Shown piece by piece: positions 1-9,121 of a stretch of DNA of 64,000 bases. Location of the stretch: assembly GCA_910583835.1 (NCBI GenBank), contig CAJTYM010000015.1:1-64000 (forward strand). The letters run 5' to 3'. Under the pieces are notes generated by a model. It was not told the DNA's origin. It saw nothing but the letters and a program-made list of their open reading frames with translations, and searched no databases. The stretch comes from an uncultured Lachnospiraceae bacterium (lineage in GTDB: Bacteria > Bacillota > Clostridia > Lachnospirales > Lachnospiraceae). The position numbers were made by a program, and so were the translations under genes. Positions within the stretch are counted from its first letter, which is position 1. Each line of letters starts with the position of its first letter.

Positions 1-39
1 TGTTGTCAGCAGCCCGTTTCACGGTCTGCGTGTAGTTCC

Positions 40-69
40 TTGTAAACTGACCTAACCGCCGCTTATAAT
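40..69 (+). promoter_or_regulatory. Possible sigma-A promoter of the PEBP gene
   Basis: TTGTAA at 40-45 and TATAAT at 64-69 are separated by 18 bases, about 34 bases before the start codon of the first gene. The remaining bases of 1-102 show no gene that can be supported. Prediction from consensus only. Confidence 0.35.
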
Positions 70-102
70 ATCATCATAAAATCGGATTGGAGGATATCAA
101 AG

Positions 103-606
103 ATGAATGTTACAAGCAGCGGTATTATAAACGGAGTAATCCAGCCCCAATATGGCGAGCATGGGACGCAGTTCAGTGAAAACGGCATCCCCACTTATTC
201 TTTACCCTTTAAGGTGGAAGATGCGCCGCAGGGAACGGTGTCGATTGCCATTGTCCTGGAGGACAAGGACGCATACCCGGTGACAGGGGGATTCGCATGG
301 ATACACTGGCTGGCGGCAAACATAACCCATTTTGAGGTTAAGGAGAACGAAAGCCAGACAGCGGATGATTTTGTGCAGGGTCAAAATAGCTGGACAAGTG
401 TGCAGGGCGGAGAGCAGTCTGCGGAGCTTTCCTGTTATTATGGTGGGATGACTCCGCCCAATAAGCCGCACATATATGAACTTCATGTGTATGCCTTGGA
501 TAAGATGCTGGATTTGGAAAGGGGCTTTCTGCTGAATGAGCTTTACCGTGAAATGGACGGTCATATTTTAGGGCAGTTTACTCTGAAAGGGATATATGAA
601 AATTAA
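103..606 (+). CDS. YbhB/YbcL-type PEBP family protein
   Basis: A 167-residue cytosolic protein of the phosphatidylethanolamine-binding / Raf-kinase-inhibitor-like family, the usual length for the bacterial YbhB/YbcL branch. The sequence shows the family's ligand-pocket features: an acidic stretch LEDKDA followed by WIHWLAANI, and the later segment GMTPPNKPHIYELHVYALD, equivalent to the GPxPP..HRY..xVYAL block. There is no signal peptide. The ribosome binding site TTGGAGGA lies about 10 bases ahead of the ATG. The cellular role of bacterial PEBP proteins is poorly defined, so no substrate is assigned. The next reading frame starts inside its last codons, so the two were probably cotranscribed. 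Confidence 0.85.
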   Translation: MNVTSSGIINGVIQPQYGEHGTQFSENGIPTYSLPFKVEDAPQGTVSIAIVLEDKDAYPVTGGFAWIHWLAANITHFEVKENESQTADDFVQGQNSWTSVQGGEQSAELSCYYGGMTPPNKPHIYELHVYALDKMLDLERGFLLNELYREMDGHILGQFTLKGIYEN

Positions 607-823
607 TTGCCCGAAAATTGGCGGACGTACAGTAAAAACGGTCTTGGCGGTATATCTGTGCCTGCTGATAGGCATCGTGAGAAAATCGGATACGGCATTT
701 TATGCCGCTATGCTATGTATCCAGAGGACTGCGGAGGACAGCCTCCGTGAAGCATTTAATCGGGAGGTGGCAACGATTATCGGCGGGGCTTTTGGGATAC
801 TATATAAGGATTGGATAAAGTAG
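596..823 (+). pseudogene. Truncated FUSC/aromatic acid exporter-like fragment
   Basis: Seventy-five residues resembling only the N-terminus of FUSC / DUF939 (aromatic acid exporter-type) membrane proteins: a Gly-x-Arg-Thr-x-Lys-Thr start, a first hydrophobic segment (VLAVYLCLLIGIV), then the FYAAMLCIQRTAEDSLREAF and GAAFGIL-like stretch that normally leads into the next membrane helices. Family members are usually several hundred residues, but this frame stops after FGILYKDWIK, so most of the membrane domain is missing. It overlaps the end of the PEBP gene by 11 bases and has its own weak ribosome binding site (AAAGGG). Best read as a decayed remnant; a short expressed peptide cannot be excluded. 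Confidence 0.6.
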
Positions 824-938
824 GGAATAAAGAGTGTCAACAGATGAGGATTTTATTAAAATTGTGGTGTATAAGACAAAAATTGCTTATGATTGGCATA
901 TATTGTTGTCTTTAATGTCCAACAGGAGGAAATGAAAA

Positions 939-1241
939 ATGGTTGAGCCTTTAAAAAGGGACTGGAAATTATATAGGGAGAAAATTGGTGGATGGCAGGA
1001 AAATTACATGGAAAAATTGATAAAAGAATATGCGGACTATTTGTGCAACGACCTACCGGCATCCACCAAGTTTTGGGAGATAGAGAAAAGGATTAAGAGA
1101 GACAGAAAAACGCCGGGTGTTTGTATTGAGTTAAAAAAATCTGACATGTTTTGGGACATTGCTGGACTGATTCATGGCAAAGTGATTTCTATGGATGATC
1201 AGGAAGAGTTTAGTGATGATTTAAAAGAAGCAGTGGCGTAA
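939..1241 (+). CDS. Hypothetical protein, about 100 residues
   Basis: An intact small frame with a strong ribosome binding site (CAGGAGGAAATGAAAA before ATG). The product is highly charged and probably helical, has no signal peptide or membrane segment, and contains the motif FWEIEKRIKRDRKTPGV followed by an amphipathic C-terminus (SMDDQEEFSDDLKEAV). It looks like a small conserved Clostridia protein of unknown role; no function is claimed. It lies between two gene remnants, so its original neighbours may have been lost. Confidence 0.65.
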   Translation: MVEPLKRDWKLYREKIGGWQENYMEKLIKEYADYLCNDLPASTKFWEIEKRIKRDRKTPGVCIELKKSDMFWDIAGLIHGKVISMDDQEEFSDDLKEAVA

Positions 1242-1248
1242 ATTTTGA

Positions 1249-1440
1249 GGAGATGAAGAAAATGGGGATGCGCTGGTGATGTTCATCTATGGGGGCGGCT
1301 GGTTTAATGGGGATAAAACGGATGGGCAGGAGAGCGCATGGGTTATGCTGAGGGAACAGGGGGATGCAATAATTTCTGTGTTTGTAAATCAGCCTGGGTT
1401 GTGTTATAATATGGCATCGGGAGAAACCTCGCAGCAATGA
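1249..1440 (+). pseudogene. Remnant of an alpha/beta hydrolase (esterase) gene
   Basis: Reading the frame that starts at 1249 (after a stop at 1246-1248) gives GDEENGDALVMFIYGGGWF followed by NGDKTDG and ends at the stop 1438-1440. The GGGW..GDK pattern is the oxyanion-hole block (normally HGGGW..GDK) of carboxylesterase / BD-FAE-type hydrolases, with Tyr in place of His. No catalytic serine (GxSxG) region remains, there is no start codon at the proper place, and the ATG at 1253 that follows the ribosome binding site opens another frame that stops after eight codons. This is a frameshifted, truncated relic. Confidence 0.6.
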
Positions 1441-1486
1441 ACGCTGCAGACTACATAGACTATCATAGCAACTAGGAGGATATTAT

Positions 1487-4400
1487 ATGCCACAGAGAAC
1501 TGACATTCATAAAGTATTGATTATAGGCTCGGGACCCATCATTATCGGTCAGGCCTGCGAGTTTGACTATTCCGGCACCCAGGCCTGTAAGGCGCTGAGG
1601 CAGCTTGGGTACGAGATTGTGTTGGTGAATTCCAATCCAGCTACAATTATGACGGACCCGGAAATGGCGGACGTCACCTATATTGAGCCGCTGAACAAGG
1701 AACGTTTGGAACAGATTATAGCCAAGGAACGTCCCGATGCGCTGCTGCCGAATCTGGGCGGGCAGTCGGGGCTCAACCTCTGTGCGGAACTTGCCAGTGC
1801 AGGGATTTTGGAAAAATATCAGGTGAAGGTAATCGGCGTACAGGTAGACGCCATTGAACGCGGCGAGGACCGTATTGAATTTAAAAAAGCCATGAACGAT
1901 TTGGGCATTGAGATGGCGCGCAGCGAGGTGGCATATTCCGTGGATGAAGCATTGGAGATTGCTGACAAGCTAGGGTATCCGGTAGTGCTGCGTCCTGCCT
2001 ATACCATGGGCGGAGCCGGCGGCGGCCTGGTATATAACAAGGATGAGTTGCGCCTGGTCTGCGCCAGGGGCTTGCAGGCGAGCCTGGTGGGACAGGTTCT
2101 GGTGGAAGAATCCATTCTGGGCTGGGAAGAACTGGAACTTGAGGTAGTACGTGACGCCGAGGGTAATATGATTACCGTCTGCTTTATTGAGAATATAGAC
2201 CCCATGGGTGTTCACACCGGCGATTCTTTCTGTGCTGCCCCCATGCTCACGATTTCGGAAGAACTGCAGGAACGGCTGCAGGAACAGGCATACCGCATTG
2301 TGGAGTCTGTACAGGTAATTGGCGGGACGAATGTACAATTTGCCCATGACCCGGTCAGTGACCGCATTATCGTCATCGAAATCAACCCCAGGACATCCAG
2401 GTCTTCGGCGCTTGCTTCCAAGGCAACGGGCTTCCCGATTGCCCTGGTCAGCGCTATGCTGGCATCTGGACTGACGCTTAAGGATATCCCCTGTGGGAAA
2501 TATGGCACCCTGGATAAATATGTGCCGGACGGCGATTATGTGGTGATTAAGTTTGCCCGTTGGGCATTTGAGAAGTTCAAGGGCGTGGAGGACAAGCTGG
2601 GTACGCAGATGCGCGCTGTGGGCGAAGTCATGAGCATCGGCAAGAATTATAAAGAAGCATTCCAGAAAGCCATCCGTTCGCTGGAGACCGGGCGTTATGG
2701 CCTGGGACAGGTTGCGAAACTGGAAGAAAAATCAAAGCGGGAGCTTCTGCAGATGCTGCTTATCCCCTCCAGCGAGCGCCATTTTATCATGTATGAGGCA
2801 CTGAAAAGGGGCGTGACGGTAGAAGAACTTCACAGGATTACCCGTGTCAAGGTATGGTTTATCGAGCAGATGAAGGAACTTGTTGAGGAGGAACTGGAGA
2901 TTCTTGCAGCAAAAGGCGGGCTTTTGGAGGACGAACTGCTGATAAAAGCCAAGAAAGACGGATTTTCCGATAAATATCTTAGCATATTGCTGGATGTGCC
3001 GGAACAGGAAATACGTGATAAGCGTATTGCACTGGGCGTGGAGGAAGCCTGGGAGGGCGTACATGTGAGCGGTACCAAGGACAGCGCCTATTATTATTCC
3101 ACTTACAATGCGCCGGACAGCAACCCCATCCGCACCGATAAGCCAAAGATTATGATTCTCGGCGGCGGTCCGAACCGTATCGGGCAGGGAATTGAATTTG
3201 ATTATTGTTGTGTACATGCCTCTCTGGCATTGAAGAAGCTGGGCTTTGAGACGATTATTGTCAACTGCAATCCCGAGACGGTGTCTACGGATTATGATAC
3301 TTCGGACAAGCTGTATTTTGAGCCATTGACGCTGGAGGATGTGCTGAGTATTTATAAGAAAGAGCAGCCGGTGGGCGTGATAGCCCAGTTTGGCGGGCAG
3401 ACGCCATTAAATCTGGCAGCAGATTTGGAGAAAAACGGCGTGAAGATTCTTGGCACGGCGCCGTCTGTCATTGATTTGGCGGAGGACAGAGACTTGTTCC
3501 GTGCCATGATGGACAAGCTGGAAATCCCCATGCCGGAGTCCGGCATGGCGGTTACGGTGGAGGAAGCTTTGGGCATTGCCCATGAGATTGGCTATCCGGT
3601 GATGGTACGACCCTCCTATGTGTTAGGCGGGCGCGGCATGGAGGTTGTGTACAATGATGCGAATCTTACCTCGTACATGGAGGCGGCAATCGGCGTGACG
3701 CCGGACCGTCCGATACTGATTGACCGTTTCCTCAACCATGCGCTGGAGTGTGAGGCAGATGCCATCAGTGACGGCACACATGCATTTGTACCGGCGGTCA
3801 TGGAGCATATAGAGCTTGCGGGGGTCCATTCCGGCGACTCTGCCTGCATCATTCCTTCCAAGCATATTTCTGAGGAAAATGTGGCGACGATTAAAGAGTA
3901 TACCAGGAAGATTGCGGAGGAGATGCATGTACGCGGCCTGATGAACATGCAGTATGCGATTGAGAATGATAAGGTGTATGTATTGGAAGCCAATCCCAGG
4001 GCGTCCAGAACGGTTCCTTTGGTATCAAAAGTATGCAATATCCGCATGGTTCCGCTGGCGACAGAGATTATTACTTCCGAGATTACCGGCAATCCCTCTC
4101 CGGTTCCCGCTTTGAAAGAGCAGAATATCCCCTATTATGGCGTGAAAGAAGCGGTATTCCCCTTCAACATGTTCCAGGAGGTCGACCCCGTCCTGGGACC
4201 GGAAATGCGCTCTACCGGCGAAGTGCTGGGGCTTGCCAAAACTGTGGGCGAGGCGTTCTTCAAGGCGCAGGAGGCAACGCAGACCAGGCTTCCGCTTAGC
4301 GGTACGGTCTTAATCAGCGTCAACCGCAAGGATAAGGCGGAGGTCGTTGAGGTAGGGAAGGACTTCCAGAAAGCTGGATTTAAGATTCTTGCCACGGGAA

Positions 4401-4711
4401 ATACCTGTAAATTATTACAAGAAGCGGGCATAGAGGCGGAACTTGTGAAAAAGCTTCATGAAGGCAGGCCGAATCTGCTGGATCTGATTACGAACGGCGA
4501 TATTGATCTGATTATCAATTCCCCGGTCGGAGAGGACAGCAAGCATGATGACAGCTATCTGCGCAAAGCTGCCATCAAGGCGAAAGTTCCCTATATGACG
4601 ACAATTGCAGCAGCCAAAGCGACTGCCGAGGGAATCCTGCAGGTGCAGGAGAAAGGCAATGGGGAAATCCATGCAATACAGAGGCTCCATGCACGCATTC
4701 AGCCTAAATAA
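1487..4711 (+). CDS. carB: Carbamoyl-phosphate synthase large subunit
   Basis: Full-length (1074 residues) ammonia-dependent carbamoyl-phosphate-forming subunit, which makes carbamoyl phosphate for pyrimidine and arginine synthesis from bicarbonate, two ATP and ammonia channelled from the glutaminase subunit CarA. The two duplicated ATP-grasp halves are clear: the N-terminal half opens with IIGSGPIIIGQACEFDYSG and the C-terminal half with ILGGGPNRIGQGIEFDYCC near residue 560. Each half carries the glycine-rich ATP loop (RPAYTMGGAGGG and RPSYVLGGRGMEV). The last ~140 residues form the MGS-like allosteric domain. An AGGAGG site lies 7 bases before ATG. carA is not adjacent: the upstream 900 bases hold gene remnants, so carB is probably transcribed alone and must partner with a distant CarA. 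Confidence 0.97.
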   Translation: MPQRTDIHKVLIIGSGPIIIGQACEFDYSGTQACKALRQLGYEIVLVNSNPATIMTDPEMADVTYIEPLNKERLEQIIAKERPDALLPNLGGQSGLNLCAELASAGILEKYQVKVIGVQVDAIERGEDRIEFKKAMNDLGIEMARSEVAYSVDEALEIADKLGYPVVLRPAYTMGGAGGGLVYNKDELRLVCARGLQASLVGQVLVEESILGWEELELEVVRDAEGNMITVCFIENIDPMGVHTGDSFCAAPMLTISEELQERLQEQAYRIVESVQVIGGTNVQFAHDPVSDRIIVIEINPRTSRSSALASKATGFPIALVSAMLASGLTLKDIPCGKYGTLDKYVPDGDYVVIKFARWAFEKFKGVEDKLGTQMRAVGEVMSIGKNYKEAFQKAIRSLETGRYGLGQVAKLEEKSKRELLQMLLIPSSERHFIMYEALKRGVTVEELHRITRVKVWFIEQMKELVEEELEILAAKGGLLEDELLIKAKKDGFSDKYLSILLDVPEQEIRDKRIALGVEEAWEGVHVSGTKDSAYYYSTYNAPDSNPIRTDKPKIMILGGGPNRIGQGIEFDYCCVHASLALKKLGFETIIVNCNPETVSTDYDTSDKLYFEPLTLEDVLSIYKKEQPVGVIAQFGGQTPLNLAADLEKNGVKILGTAPSVIDLAEDRDLFRAMMDKLEIPMPESGMAVTVEEALGIAHEIGYPVMVRPSYVLGGRGMEVVYNDANLTSYMEAAIGVTPDRPILIDRFLNHALECEADAISDGTHAFVPAVMEHIELAGVHSGDSACIIPSKHISEENVATIKEYTRKIAEEMHVRGLMNMQYAIENDKVYVLEANPRASRTVPLVSKVCNIRMVPLATEIITSEITGNPSPVPALKEQNIPYYGVKEAVFPFNMFQEVDPVLGPEMRSTGEVLGLAKTVGEAFFKAQEATQTRLPLSGTVLISVNRKDKAEVVEVGKDFQKAGFKILATGNTCKLLQEAGIEAELVKKLHEGRPNLLDLITNGDIDLIINSPVGEDSKHDDSYLRKAAIKAKVPYMTTIAAAKATAEGILQVQEKGNGEIHAIQRLHARIQPK

Positions 4712-4761
4712 AAATCTGCGTTGTCAAGCTTAAATAAGGAAAACCATAGACAGGATACGCA

Positions 4762-5784
4762 TTAATCTGTGGTATCACGCCGGATTAAGATAGGCGTAAC
4801 CTGTCGGTGGATGGGTTCCCGCAGTGGTTTGGGAACCCTTTTTTTCATTTCGTCCATCTGTAATATCAGTAATTCCATGGCGTTTTGTACCATTTTCTCA
4901 ATTTGCTGCCCAACTGTGGTAATGGGGTAAATGGCTTCGCTGGCGATGGGGGAATCATCGAAGCCTATAATACGGTAATTGGGGGGGAAAGTGCCGTATT
5001 TTTGGATTACGCTATTCATGAAAATATTGGCGTAAGTATCATTTGAGAGGAAAATCCCTTTTTTTTCTGCATCCATCTGTTCAATTTGCTGGAAAATACG
5101 CTGTATTTGCTCCACTGTGCTGGCATAGGAATCGCCGAAGTCGGCGGTAATGATTTCATAAGGGATGCTGTTTATTCTGCAGGTATCTTCAAAACCCCTG
5201 ATTCTGCCATATGCGGGGATATATTCCGGCGTATTGGAATTGATGTGGATGAGTTTGGAACAATGGTTTTTGATAAGCAGGCTGGTAGCCTGGACGCCTC
5301 CCATGTAATTATCGGTGCTTACGCCGCATACATACTCGGATTCGCGCTCTATTGTAACTACTGGCACATGGTAAGCTGCCAGTTCTTCGGAAGTCAGCGT
5401 GTGGCTGAGGACAATAAGGCCTTCTATCTTGTAGGCGAGCAGCTCATTGATGTAATTTTGCTCCGTTTCTTTATTTTTATCGCTGACAAATACCAGGAAT
5501 TTGTAATTATGCTGTCTGTAGGTGGATAAAATTTGGTTCAGCATTTCAGCATAATAATGAAGATATAAGTTGGGGACGATGATGCCGATAAATTCGCTTT
5601 TGCCGTTCGCAAGCACTTTTGCCAGTTTGTTTTCCTGATAGCCAAGCTCTTTTAATGCGCGGGCAATTTTTTCTTGATTCTCTATTGTGAGGGAATCTGG
5701 ATTGTTAAAATATCTGGAAATCGTTGTCTTTGAAAAATTCGTATATTTTGCGATGTCTGCAAATGTCACTTTTTTGGAATTCAT
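4762..5784 (-). CDS. LacI-family repressor of the sucrose/fructan operon
   Basis: A 340-residue LacI/GalR regulator with an N-terminal helix-turn-helix (VTFADIAKYTNFSKTTISRY), hinge helix and a periplasmic-binding-protein-like effector domain (IIVPNLYLHYYAEMLNQI ... RIIGFDDSPIASEAIYPITT). The start at 5784 is preferred over an in-frame codon 11 residues upstream because CGGAG lies 6-7 bases before it. It is divergent from the binding-protein / permease / GH32 / fructokinase operon, and the intergenic region carries three near-palindromic sites of LacI type, so it very probably represses that operon and itself, with the sugar or a sugar phosphate as inducer (inferred). Its stop lies 50 bases past carB in convergent orientation. 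Confidence 0.9.
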   Translation of the reverse strand: MNSKKVTFADIAKYTNFSKTTISRYFNNPDSLTIENQEKIARALKELGYQENKLAKVLANGKSEFIGIIVPNLYLHYYAEMLNQILSTYRQHNYKFLVFVSDKNKETEQNYINELLAYKIEGLIVLSHTLTSEELAAYHVPVVTIERESEYVCGVSTDNYMGGVQATSLLIKNHCSKLIHINSNTPEYIPAYGRIRGFEDTCRINSIPYEIITADFGDSYASTVEQIQRIFQQIEQMDAEKKGIFLSNDTYANIFMNSVIQKYGTFPPNYRIIGFDDSPIASEAIYPITTVGQQIEKMVQNAMELLILQMDEMKKRVPKPLREPIHRQVTPILIRRDTTD

Positions 5785-5885
5785 ATGATACTCCGTTCTC
5801 TGAAATATTTTTATCATCGGGATTTCATGGATTAATGAAACCCTTTTTTATTATAGCAATGGAATAGGGTAAAATCAATGAAAAT

Positions 5886-5909
5886 ATAACTGGTAAAGTA
5901 ACCGGTTAT
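5886..5909. promoter_or_regulatory. LacI operator, upstream copy
   Basis: ATAACTGGT followed by the near-palindrome GTAACCGGTTAT (5898-5909). The core ACCGGT is identical to the downstream operator. LacI-family operators typically centre on a CG step, as here. It lies between the divergent repressor gene and the -35 box, so it could serve autoregulation. Confidence 0.7.
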
Positions 5910-5926
5910 TTTTTTGTGAAAAGATG

Positions 5927-5955
5927 TTGACAAAAAAGTTTTCTAGGTGTATTAT
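5927..5955 (+). promoter_or_regulatory. Sigma-A promoter of the sucrose/fructan operon
   Basis: TTGACA (5927-5932), a 17-base spacer, and TATTAT (5950-5955). It is followed within 10 bases by the perfect palindrome GTAACCGGTTAC, so bound repressor would block the start of transcription. Confidence 0.8.
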
Positions 5956-5964
5956 GCTTGTAAA

Positions 5965-5997
5965 GTAACCGGTTACTTAACTAGTTACATAACTGGT
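5965..5997. promoter_or_regulatory. Tandem LacI operators over the transcription start
   Basis: Perfect palindrome GTAACCGGTTAC (5965-5976), then a second perfect palindrome TAACTAGTTA (5978-5987), then the half-site ATAACTGGT (5989-5997 region). With the upstream copy this gives repeated sites on both sides of the promoter, suitable for cooperative binding or looping (inferred). Confidence 0.75.
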
Positions 5998-6064
5998 TTT
6001 AGAAAAGGAGGGGATGTTATTGGTTAAGGGGAAAAACACTATGTATCAAAGAAAGGAGAGCGCT

Positions 6065-7393
6065 ATGAGGATGAAGCAAAAAGGTATTTTGTTAGCGGCC
6101 TCTTTGTCTGTAGCGGCTGTGCTGGCGGGGTGCGGGTCCAAGCAGCCTGCGCCGGGTGAGGTTGCAGGATATGACGAAGGGGAGCAGTATCTCTCTATCT
6201 GGGTTCATTCCATTGAGGAGACGGAGGAGGGGCAATGCTATAAGGAAGCAGTGGAATCATTCAATGAAGCATACGATGGCACTTATTTTGCCGATATTGA
6301 GTTTATTCCCAGAAACGACAGTGGCGGTGGTTATTCTGATAAGATTAATGCTTCAGTCATGTCAGGGAATTTGCCGGATGTACTGACCGTGGATGGGCCG
6401 AATATTGCAGCTTATGCGGAGAATGGGATAATCAGGCCTTTGGCAGAGCTGTCTGAAGAGGAGGAGAGTGTCTATCTGGAATCTATCATTGAACAAGGAA
6501 CGTATAATGGTAAGCTGTATGCGCTGGGGGCAATGGAATCCAGCGTGGGGCTGTATTATAACAAGGATATCTTGAAAGAGGCGGGAGTCGAGGTACCGGA
6601 CGCAGACCATCCCTGGACGTGGACCGAATTCCTTGAAGTTCTGGAAAAGGTAAAAGCGGTGACAGACCAAAGAGATGGCTATGCCATAGATATGACCTTT
6701 CCCACAGGGGAGGCGACCATCTACTATTACGCTCCATTTTTCTGGTCAAATGGAGGGGACTTTGTGGATGATGGTGGGCTGAATGTACAGGGGATTTTTA
6801 ATTCGCAGGAAAACCTTGAGACCTTAGATTACTTTAAAGAAATTTTAAACCGGGGTTATATGTCCCCGGTGCAGATTACAGATTTATTTGAGAGCGGCAG
6901 GGCAGCTTTCAAGTTCGATGGAGCGTGGGAGGTGAATACAATCTATGCCAATTATCCAGAGGTAGACCTTGGCGTGGCGCCTTATGTCGTCTCTGATAAA
7001 TGGAAAGGGCAACGGTATACGCCGACGGGCTCCTGGGCGTTTGCGGCATCCTCGAAAACTGAGCATATTGAAGGAGCGACCAAATTGGTCCAGCATATGA
7101 GCGGTGTGGAAAGCGGAAAACGCCTCTGGGAAAAGAGCAGGAATTTTCCCTCTACATACGAAGCGTTTGAGAGCAGCCCGCTGTTTGAGGAGAATGAAAA
7201 TTACAAAGCGCTGTACCATCAGCTGAAAAATTATGGGCATCCCAGGTCTAAGACGCCTGTTTATCCGCAGGTCAGCGCTTCTGTGCAGGAAGTACTGGAA
7301 AACGTGGTTCTGACGGGAAAAGAGCCGCAGGAAGAATTGGATAAATCAATAGAAAGGATTGACGCAAAGTTAAAGCGTTATAAGGTGGAGTGA
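6065..7393 (+). CDS. Sugar ABC transporter substrate-binding lipoprotein
   Basis: A 442-residue extracellular solute-binding protein of the carbohydrate (CUT1/MsmE-like) type. A signal peptide ends in a lipobox (SVAAVLAGCGS), so the mature protein is anchored by a lipidated Cys. The ATG at 6065 is chosen because AAAGGAG lies 6-7 bases ahead; in-frame ATGs at 6014 and 6041 would only add a non-hydrophobic leader. First gene of the operon behind the LacI-controlled promoter, with two permeases, an ATPase, a GH32 enzyme and a fructokinase downstream, so sucrose or fructo-oligosaccharide is the likely ligand (inferred from neighbours). Confidence 0.9.
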   Translation: MRMKQKGILLAASLSVAAVLAGCGSKQPAPGEVAGYDEGEQYLSIWVHSIEETEEGQCYKEAVESFNEAYDGTYFADIEFIPRNDSGGGYSDKINASVMSGNLPDVLTVDGPNIAAYAENGIIRPLAELSEEEESVYLESIIEQGTYNGKLYALGAMESSVGLYYNKDILKEAGVEVPDADHPWTWTEFLEVLEKVKAVTDQRDGYAIDMTFPTGEATIYYYAPFFWSNGGDFVDDGGLNVQGIFNSQENLETLDYFKEILNRGYMSPVQITDLFESGRAAFKFDGAWEVNTIYANYPEVDLGVAPYVVSDKWKGQRYTPTGSWAFAASSKTEHIEGATKLVQHMSGVESGKRLWEKSRNFPSTYEAFESSPLFEENENYKALYHQLKNYGHPRSKTPVYPQVSASVQEVLENVVLTGKEPQEELDKSIERIDAKLKRYKVE

Positions 7394-8295
7394 TGAGAAG
7401 AAGAAAATCAGAATCGCTTATGGGAATGGCTTTTTTTGGTCCGGCATTAGTGCTGCTGACAATCTTTCTGTTTTTGCCGATGGTATTGACTCTGGTGTTC
7501 AGTTTTACGGACTTCTTTGCACTGAACCCCAAGCTGACCCATTTTACAGGGCTGGAAAATTATATCCAGATATTTGGAGATGAGGATTTCAGGCAGGCAT
7601 TTTTTAATACGGTTAAGTTTGTAGTGATTATTGTCCCTTTACAGGGGCTTGGGGCATTGGGGCTTGCGCTGCTGATTAACAAAGTGAGCCATTGCAAGAA
7701 ATACTTTAAGGTTGCGTTCTTCGTGCCGGTCGTCATGTCCCTTGCCGTGGTATCTACATTGTGGATTCAGATTTACAGCCCGGAAGGCATACTGAATTCT
7801 GTGCTGGGCGTATTGGGGATTTCCGCGCAGCCCTTTATCAACAGCGCCAGCCAGGCATTGCCGTCCATTGCGGTGATGAGCGCATGGCAGGGAGTGGGGT
7901 ACCAGATGATTATCTTCCTCGGCGGCATCCAGGCAATCAATCCTGCGCTTTATGAGGCGGCGGAAATGGACCATGCAACGCCATGGCAGAAATTTCGAGA
8001 CATTACGCTGCCGGAGTTAAAGCCGCTGTGTATCTTTGTGTTTATCACCATCACAATCGGGGCATTCCGAATGCTTGTCCAGCCAATGGTAATGACTGGG
8101 GGCGGTCCTTCGCATTCCACCTATACGGTTGTGTATGATATTTATGAGACGGGCACGGTAAACTGGGAAATTGGATTGGCGTCCACAATGGCAATTGCTT
8201 TTGCATTTTTTGTAATGGTATTGACAGTCATTCAGACCATCCTGACAAGAGATAAGGAGGAGAAGCATGGTAACAAAAAAACAAAAAAGAAATAA
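7393..8295 (+). CDS. Sugar ABC transporter permease (MalF/MsmF type)
   Basis: A roughly 300-residue CUT1 permease with six predicted membrane helices, the first at FFGPALVLLTIFLFLPMVL, and the cytoplasmic EAA loop (YEAAEMDHATPWQKFRDITL) that docks onto the ATPase. The ATG at 7393 overlaps the stop of the binding protein (TGATG), implying translational coupling; a GTG one codon earlier is an alternative start. The C-terminus overlaps the next permease by 29 bases. It pairs with that permease to form the membrane channel. Confidence 0.92.
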   Translation: MRRRKSESLMGMAFFGPALVLLTIFLFLPMVLTLVFSFTDFFALNPKLTHFTGLENYIQIFGDEDFRQAFFNTVKFVVIIVPLQGLGALGLALLINKVSHCKKYFKVAFFVPVVMSLAVVSTLWIQIYSPEGILNSVLGVLGISAQPFINSASQALPSIAVMSAWQGVGYQMIIFLGGIQAINPALYEAAEMDHATPWQKFRDITLPELKPLCIFVFITITIGAFRMLVQPMVMTGGGPSHSTYTVVYDIYETGTVNWEIGLASTMAIAFAFFVMVLTVIQTILTRDKEEKHGNKKTKKK

Positions 8296-9118
8296 TTGGA
8301 TATTGACAATTGTGCTGCTATTTGCATCGCTGTTTTTCCTCTTTCCGGTAATATGGATGCTGGCAAATTCTTTTAAACCGGATGCGGCAATCACGGCGGA
8401 TATGAACTCTCTGCGGGCGTTTGTGCCGCCTGCCCTTAATGGGAGTTTCCTGGAAAATTATGTCACGGTATTGACAAATACTAATTTTGTCAAATATATG
8501 TGCAATACACTATTTTATGCTGCCATCTTGATTGTCCTGGGCGTGGTTGTAAACGGCCTTGCCGGGTATGCGCTGGCGAAAATCAAGTTTCCGTTCCGGG
8601 AACGCTGGCTGATGATTATCATGCTGCTGATGATTGTGCCTATGGAGACGATTATCACCATCCATTTCCTGATCGTTGCCAAACTGGGGCTTTTGAACAC
8701 CGTACTTGGCTACATACTGCCGATGGTTGTGAATCCTTTCAATATCTTTTTGTTCCGGCAGGTTTTTGTCAGCCTCCCGGATGATGTGTATGAGGCGGCA
8801 CAGCTTGACCGCTGCGGACCGTTAAAATACTTTTTCACGATGGTGCTGCCAATGTCAAAGAGCGTGGTTGCCACAGTCAGCGTGTTTACATTTCTGAATG
8901 TGTGGAATGATTACCTGTGGCCGTCTTTGGTATTTACTTCCGGTGATTTGCTGACGGCGCAGATTGGATTAAATGCGATTACGTCGAATGACAATACGAC
9001 GACGGGACAGACGCTGGCAGTGATTACTATGGTTACAATTCCGGTTATTATCATCTATTCGTTCTTCTCCAAGCAGATTGTAGAAGGCGTTATCTCAACA
9101 GGTTCAAAGGAGGGCTAA
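8267..9118 (+). CDS. Sugar ABC transporter permease (MalG/MsmG type)
   Basis: A 283-residue second permease of the sucrose/fructan importer, with several hydrophobic helices (ILTIVLLFASLFFLFPVIWM at the N-terminus) and the EAA loop near residue 185 (YEAAQLDRCGPLKYFFTMVL). The start is set by AAGGAGGAGAAGC, 5 bases before ATG and inside the end of the upstream permease. The ATPase gene begins 4 bases after its stop. Length and topology are normal for the MalG family. Confidence 0.92.
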   Translation: MVTKKQKRNNWILTIVLLFASLFFLFPVIWMLANSFKPDAAITADMNSLRAFVPPALNGSFLENYVTVLTNTNFVKYMCNTLFYAAILIVLGVVVNGLAGYALAKIKFPFRERWLMIIMLLMIVPMETIITIHFLIVAKLGLLNTVLGYILPMVVNPFNIFLFRQVFVSLPDDVYEAAQLDRCGPLKYFFTMVLPMSKSVVATVSVFTFLNVWNDYLWPSLVFTSGDLLTAQIGLNAITSNDNTTTGQTLAVITMVTIPVIIIYSFFSKQIVEGVISTGSKEG

Positions 9119-9121
9119 AAC

